Positions 60,638 through 64,000 of a stretch of 64,000 nucleotides of DNA are shown piece after piece. The DNA is from an uncultured Opitutia bacterium (lineage in GTDB: Bacteria; Verrucomicrobiota; Verrucomicrobiia; Opitutales; Opitutaceae). The stretch lies in NCBI GenBank assembly GCA_903825285.1, contig CAIJZY010000014.1, positions 186,001 to 250,000 of the forward strand, read 5' to 3'. Below the pieces are notes generated by a model, which was given only the letters and a program-made list of their open reading frames with translations, did no database searches and was not told where the DNA came from. The translations under genes and the position numbers were made by a program. Position 1 is the stretch's first letter. Each line of letters starts with the position of its first letter.

Positions 60638-62578
60638 ATGTCCGGCATCCAAATCTCGGGACTCCTGTCCAATTCCGCGTTCGATTGGAAGTCGGTCGTT
60701 GACCAGCTGATTACGGCCGACAGCACGCCGATCACCAATCTCAACGCGCAGAAGACGAAGAATTCCGACCAGGTGACGGCGCTGGCCAGCCTCGGCACCT
60801 CGATGACGGCGCTGCAGGACTCGCTCCAGTCCATCCGCGCGAACGACCTCTTTTCCGCGCGCAACGTCAATTCCGACACCGCCAACACGACGTGGAAGTC
60901 GAATTCCGCCAGCGGCGCCACCGTCGGCGACTACACCTTTGCCGTCCAGCAGCTGGCCACCGCCACCCGCATCCAGGGCGCGGCGGACATCGGCAGCGGC
61001 CTCGCGCCGACGAGCGCCGTGTCCGGCCTCACGTTGGCCAACCTGAACACGGCCACCGCCGTGACCGCGGGCAACATCACGGTGAACGGCAAGACCGTCA
61101 CCGTCGCGCTCACCGACTCGCTGCAGGACGTCTTCAGCAAGATTGCCACGGCGACGGGGAACGACGTGACCGCCAGCTACGACCCGACCTCCGACGGGAT
61201 CTCGCTCACCAGCGCGAGCGGCCCGATCGTCCTCGGCGCGGCCAACGACACGAGCAACTTTCTCTCGGTGATGAAGCTCGCCAACAACGGCACCGCCACC
61301 GTGGCGAGCTCGGCCACCCTGGGCACGGTCAAGCTGGCGAGCCCGCTCGCGAGCGCCGGCCTCAAGGGCAGCGTGACGGCGGTGGACGGCTCCGGCAACG
61401 GCTCGTTCGCCATCAACGGCGTCAGCATCTCCTTCAACCTGAACACCGACTCGCTGAGCGCGGTCCTCGCCCGCATCAACCAGGCCGGCGCGGGCGTGAG
61501 CGCCAGCTACGACTCCACGGCGGACCGCGTGACCCTGACCAACACCCTGACCGGCGACACCGGCATGGGGCTGACGGACGTGGCCGGCGGCCTGCTCGGC
61601 GCGCTGGGGCTGACCAGCCCCGGCGGCACGCTGCAGCGCGGGCAGAACGCGCTTTTCACGGTGAACGGCGGCGCGACGCTGGCCAGCGCGAGCAACACGC
61701 TCGACTCCTCGATCCACGGCGTCACGGGCCTCAGCGTGACAGTCAACAGCAAGACGACCCAGACCGTCTCCGTGCAGAGCGACACGGCGTCGATGCAGAC
61801 CGCCATCCAGGACGTCATCGACAAGTTCAACGCGCTGCAGGACGCCATCGACACGAACACCAAGACCAGCGTGAGCGGCTCGACGGTCACGACCTCGGTG
61901 CTGTCCAACAACCGCGAGGTGCAGAGCTGGGCGAGCCATCTCCGCTCGCTGGCGTTCGACGCCGTCTCCGGCGTGACCGGCACGGTGCAGCGGCTCGACA
62001 ATCTCGGCATCGACTTCGACTCGACGACCGGTCACCTCGCGATCAAGAGCCAGGACAAGCTGTCGAGCGCGCTGGCGGATCATCCCGACGACGTGAAGGC
62101 GTTTTTCCTGACGCCGGGCACCGGCCTCGTGTCGAAGGGCTACACCTACCTGACCTCGCTGCTCACCAACGAGAACGACCAGCAGAGCCGGCTGAACCAG
62201 GCCTCGTCCGACATCGACACGCAGATCACCACGCTGCAGGCGCGGCTCGACAATGAGCGCACGACGCTGACCAACGCCTTCATCAAGATGCTCGATGCCC
62301 AGTCGACGGCGCAGAGCCAGAACACCTACCTGACGAACACGTTCTTCAACAACAACAGCAACAGTTCCTGCTGGGTGGCGCGCGCGGTCTACGGCGCGGG
62401 CAACCCGCGCTGGCTGGTGTTCCGCGGCTGGCTGCTCCACCGCGCGCCGGCATGGTTCCGCTGGCTCTACCTCCGTCATGGCGCGCGCTTCGCGGTCTGG
62501 CTCGGCGACAAGCCGCGGCTGCAGGCGGTCATCCGCCGCTGGATGGACGCGCGCATTGCCGGCCTCGCGGCCGCCTGA
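60638..62578 (+). CDS. fliD: Flagellar hook-associated protein 2 (filament cap) with extra C-terminal CFI-box-like module
   Basis: This 646-residue protein has FliD N-terminal (MSGIQISGLLSNSAFDWKSV) and C-terminal domains (NLGIDFDSTTGHLAIKSQDK, TYLTSLLTNENDQQSRLNQA, ERTTLTNAFIKMLDAQSTAQ) around a repetitive Ser/Thr-rich centre. FliD caps the growing filament and folds incoming flagellin. Unusually, after an Asn/Ser linker (FFNNNSNSS) it carries about 69 extra residues from 578: CWVARAVYG, WLVFRGWLLHRAPAWFRWLY, RHGARFAVWL and AVIRRWMDARI. These are very Trp/Arg-rich and resemble the CFI-box (CFIATAAYG) type C-terminal modules. The linker-tail reading frame is continuous, so this is a true fusion. 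Confidence 0.9.
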   Translation: MSGIQISGLLSNSAFDWKSVVDQLITADSTPITNLNAQKTKNSDQVTALASLGTSMTALQDSLQSIRANDLFSARNVNSDTANTTWKSNSASGATVGDYTFAVQQLATATRIQGAADIGSGLAPTSAVSGLTLANLNTATAVTAGNITVNGKTVTVALTDSLQDVFSKIATATGNDVTASYDPTSDGISLTSASGPIVLGAANDTSNFLSVMKLANNGTATVASSATLGTVKLASPLASAGLKGSVTAVDGSGNGSFAINGVSISFNLNTDSLSAVLARINQAGAGVSASYDSTADRVTLTNTLTGDTGMGLTDVAGGLLGALGLTSPGGTLQRGQNALFTVNGGATLASASNTLDSSIHGVTGLSVTVNSKTTQTVSVQSDTASMQTAIQDVIDKFNALQDAIDTNTKTSVSGSTVTTSVLSNNREVQSWASHLRSLAFDAVSGVTGTVQRLDNLGIDFDSTTGHLAIKSQDKLSSALADHPDDVKAFFLTPGTGLVSKGYTYLTSLLTNENDQQSRLNQASSDIDTQITTLQARLDNERTTLTNAFIKMLDAQSTAQSQNTYLTNTFFNNNSNSSCWVARAVYGAGNPRWLVFRGWLLHRAPAWFRWLYLRHGARFAVWLGDKPRLQAVIRRWMDARIAGLAAA

Positions 62579-62614
62579 TTGATTGGCCGACGCTCCGCCG
62601 GCCCCGACTTTCCC

Positions 62615-63367
62615 ATGCTTCCCTTTTTCCGCTCCCGCCCCGCCTTCGCCGCCGGCTTCCGCCCGTGGCTTCCCGTCGCCGGGCCGGCCCTGCTGGCGCT
62701 CGGCCTGCTGGCCGGCTGCATGAACCCGCCCGCCAACGATGCGTCGCGCATCGGGCCCTTTTTCACTCCCACCAATCATCTGGGCGACCCGGTCCAGCCG
62801 GCCGGCCTGCGCCGCGTGGTGCTGATGCCCCTTGCCGGGGAGGCGGTCGCCCCGGCCGCCAGCCTGGGCAACCTGGATCCCGTGGTGTCGGCCGCGCTGC
62901 TGCGCCAGAACCGCTTCGAGGTCATCGCACTCTCGCGCGAAGCCTGCCTCCACCTCTTTGGCGCCGAGGAGTTCTCGTCGGTCGAGGCCCTGCCGGCCAA
63001 CTTCATGGCCGTGCTGCGCCGCGAATACGCCGCGGACGGCGTGCTGCTGGTGGACGTGACGGCCTTTCAGGGCTTCCGCCCGCTGATGATCGGGCTGCGC
63101 GCCAAGCTGGCGACCCTGCAGGACGTGCGCCTGGTCTGGTCCTTTGACACCCTGTTCTCGGCGGCCGACGCCACCGTGGCCAACAGCGCCCGCCGCCATG
63201 CGCTGGACGGCAGCCGCAGCGACGTGCCGGCGGATTTCACCCCGGCGGCGCTGCAGTCGCCCTCGCAGTTCATGGCCTACGCGGCCGACGCCATGTTCGC
63301 GACCCTGCCGCCGCTGTCGGCCCCCCCGTCCGGGGCAAAGCCGGCCGGTCACCCGGCGACCCATTGA
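62615..63367 (+). CDS. Putative lipoprotein of unknown function
   Basis: From ATG 62615 the protein has 250 residues with a lipoprotein signal ending LALGLLAGC (lipobox Cys about residue 36). The mature part (PAGLRRVVLMPLAGEAVAPA, LRQNRFEVIALSREACLHLF, YAADGVLLVDVTAFQGFRPL, RLVWSFDTLFSAADATVAN) has the alternating strand-helix pattern of CsgG/TolB-N-like or flagellar-assembly lipoproteins of the LpoB kind. It lies 36 bases after fliD, so it may be co-transcribed with it. Role unproven. Confidence 0.75.
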   Translation: MLPFFRSRPAFAAGFRPWLPVAGPALLALGLLAGCMNPPANDASRIGPFFTPTNHLGDPVQPAGLRRVVLMPLAGEAVAPAASLGNLDPVVSAALLRQNRFEVIALSREACLHLFGAEEFSSVEALPANFMAVLRREYAADGVLLVDVTAFQGFRPLMIGLRAKLATLQDVRLVWSFDTLFSAADATVANSARRHALDGSRSDVPADFTPAALQSPSQFMAYAADAMFATLPPLSAPPSGAKPAGHPATH

Positions 63368-63403
63368 GATGCGCATGACTGCCGCCCGGCCCTCCAATCC
63401 TGC

Positions 63404-63430
63404 TAAAGTTCCCGGCGTTTTGGCCGATCT
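63404..63430 (+). promoter_or_regulatory. Sigma-28 promoter of flgM-like/fliS operon
   Basis: TAAAGTTC-N11-GCCGATCT, the best match in the window to TAAAGTTT-N11-GCCGATAA. It lies 37 bases after the lipoprotein stop and 76 bases before ATG 63506. An inverted repeat GTTTCG-TAACT-CGAAAC (63483-63499) sits in the leader just before the start codon. Confidence 0.75.
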
Positions 63431-63505
63431 CCCCCATATCATTCAACGGCGTTCCCTGTACCCGAACTATCAGTGGCAGACCGTTTCGTAACTCGAAACA
63501 ACCCA

Positions 63506-63790
63506 ATGATACCCTCCACGTCCTCTTCTGATCGGACTGCCCGCACGGACGCCGTTTCGGCCCTTGGCCAGCCGGTGAACCGCATCAAGGCCCCCCGGGC
63601 CGACCAACTTTCCACCGAAAGCGCCGCCCTCCTGCGGACGGCGCTGGCGAAGGATCCCGAGGTTCGCCCGGCCGTCGTGGCCCGCGCCCGGGCCCTGGCC
63701 GCGGATCCCAGCTATCCGCCCATGACGGTGCTGCGGAGCGTGGCCCGTCAGATTCTGGCGACCCCGGACCTGAGCGAAGACCAATCCTGA
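63506..63790 (+). CDS. Possible FlgM-like anti-sigma-28 factor
   Basis: From ATG 63506 the protein has 94 residues: a Ser/Thr-rich disordered N-terminal half and a helical C-terminal half (ALAKDPEVRPAVVARARALA, ADPSYPPMTVLRSVARQILA). The pattern R-x-x-x-V-x-x-x-x-x-x-I/L-A-x-x-x-Y-x-x-x-x-x-x-x-A-x-x-I-L matches the sigma-28-binding C-terminus of FlgM in shape. It is transcribed from the strongest FliA-like site here and lies 7 bases before fliS, as expected for a late gene that feeds back on FliA. The assignment is tentative; a small export chaperone is the alternative. Confidence 0.6.
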   Translation: MIPSTSSSDRTARTDAVSALGQPVNRIKAPRADQLSTESAALLRTALAKDPEVRPAVVARARALAADPSYPPMTVLRSVARQILATPDLSEDQS

Positions 63791-63797
63791 CGCGACC

Positions 63798-64000
63798 ATG
63801 GTCACCCACGGTTACGCGCAGACCTATCGCGCCAATGCGGTCCTGACGGCGAGTCCGGGCCAGCTTGTCCTCATGCTCTATGACGGGGTCCTAAAATCCC
63901 TCGCCATCGCGCGCGACGCCTTCTCCCGGCCGGTGGAGGATCCCCGCCGCATCGAGCTGATCAACACGCAGCTGCTCAAGGCGCAGACCATCATTGCCGA
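63798..64000 (+). CDS. fliS: Flagellar export chaperone FliS, partial at window edge
   Basis: ATG at 63798, 7 bases after the FlgM-like gene. The visible 67 residues begin MVTHGYAQTYRANAVLTASP and continue with GQLVLMLYDGVLKSLAIARD, the FliS hallmark (Y-x-x-N-x-V-x-T-A-S-P then L-x-x-M-L-Y-D-G). FliS binds the C-terminus of flagellin and prevents premature polymerisation before export. The frame is open at the right edge, consistent with a full-length protein of about 130 residues. Confidence 0.93.
   Translation, partial: MVTHGYAQTYRANAVLTASPGQLVLMLYDGVLKSLAIARDAFSRPVEDPRRIELINTQLLKAQTIIA

Overview
The window is GC-rich, densely coded DNA with no rRNA or tRNA gene that I can find. Long antisense shadow ORFs, weak Shine-Dalgarno sites and several protein features (lysine/alanine-tailed pyruvate phosphate dikinase, KorAB, GH95, many HDOD proteins, a CFI-box-like C-terminal tail on FliD) suggest a motile member of the Verrucomicrobiota, probably Opitutaceae-like. 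That placement is inference; no marker gene is present to prove it.

Layout. 1-3.5 kb: an arsenic island of visibly lower GC than its surroundings, with arsJ (cut by the window edge), an ArsJ-type GAPDH, an LMW-PTP arsenate reductase and arsR on the minus strand, and a second arsenate reductase divergent on the plus strand. It ends against a decayed serine-recombinase fragment and a GIY-YIG ORF without a convincing start. 4.1-12.2 kb: an OppD/OppF ATPase pair, a Dabb protein, HflX, a PhyH-family dioxygenase, a single-domain response regulator, a lactonase, thymidine kinase and an unknown protein. 12.4-15.8 kb: a secreted GH95-like glycosidase and a secreted alpha/beta hydrolase. 15.9-25.9 kb: KorB/KorA, an MFS transporter, a second PhyH protein, a REC-adenylate cyclase, a Bcr/CflA-type MFS transporter, a winged-helix regulator with a two-site operator, and an epimerase. 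26-36.5 kb: PPDK, a small membrane protein, Xaa-Pro aminopeptidase, a sugar-catabolic trio (Gfo/Idh/MocA plus two TIM-barrel isomerases), and a TPR/solute-binding-protein pair.

36.7-64 kb is a signalling and flagellar region. It has three large PAS/histidine kinase/REC proteins, three HDOD proteins, a lipoprotein-like/TPR/FlgN-like operon, two SPINDLY/OGT-type glycosyltransferases, a giant GT41-TPR-GT4 fusion, a further GT-B-like protein, two short flagellins, FliD with an extra C-terminal module, a lipoprotein, a FlgM-like protein and the start of fliS. Reading the gaps by eye I find eleven sigma-28 (FliA)-like promoters here, including in front of the kinases, HDOD proteins and glycosyltransferases. 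The simplest reading is that filament synthesis, filament glycosylation and an HDOD/kinase circuit are switched on together as late flagellar genes.

The spaces between genes carry several families of inverted repeats built from reiterated short words (TGTAGGGCGGGG, GTTGAAA, GACGCCGAAC, CAAACGCCAA and others). They usually lie just after gene ends and sometimes supply the last codons of the gene.
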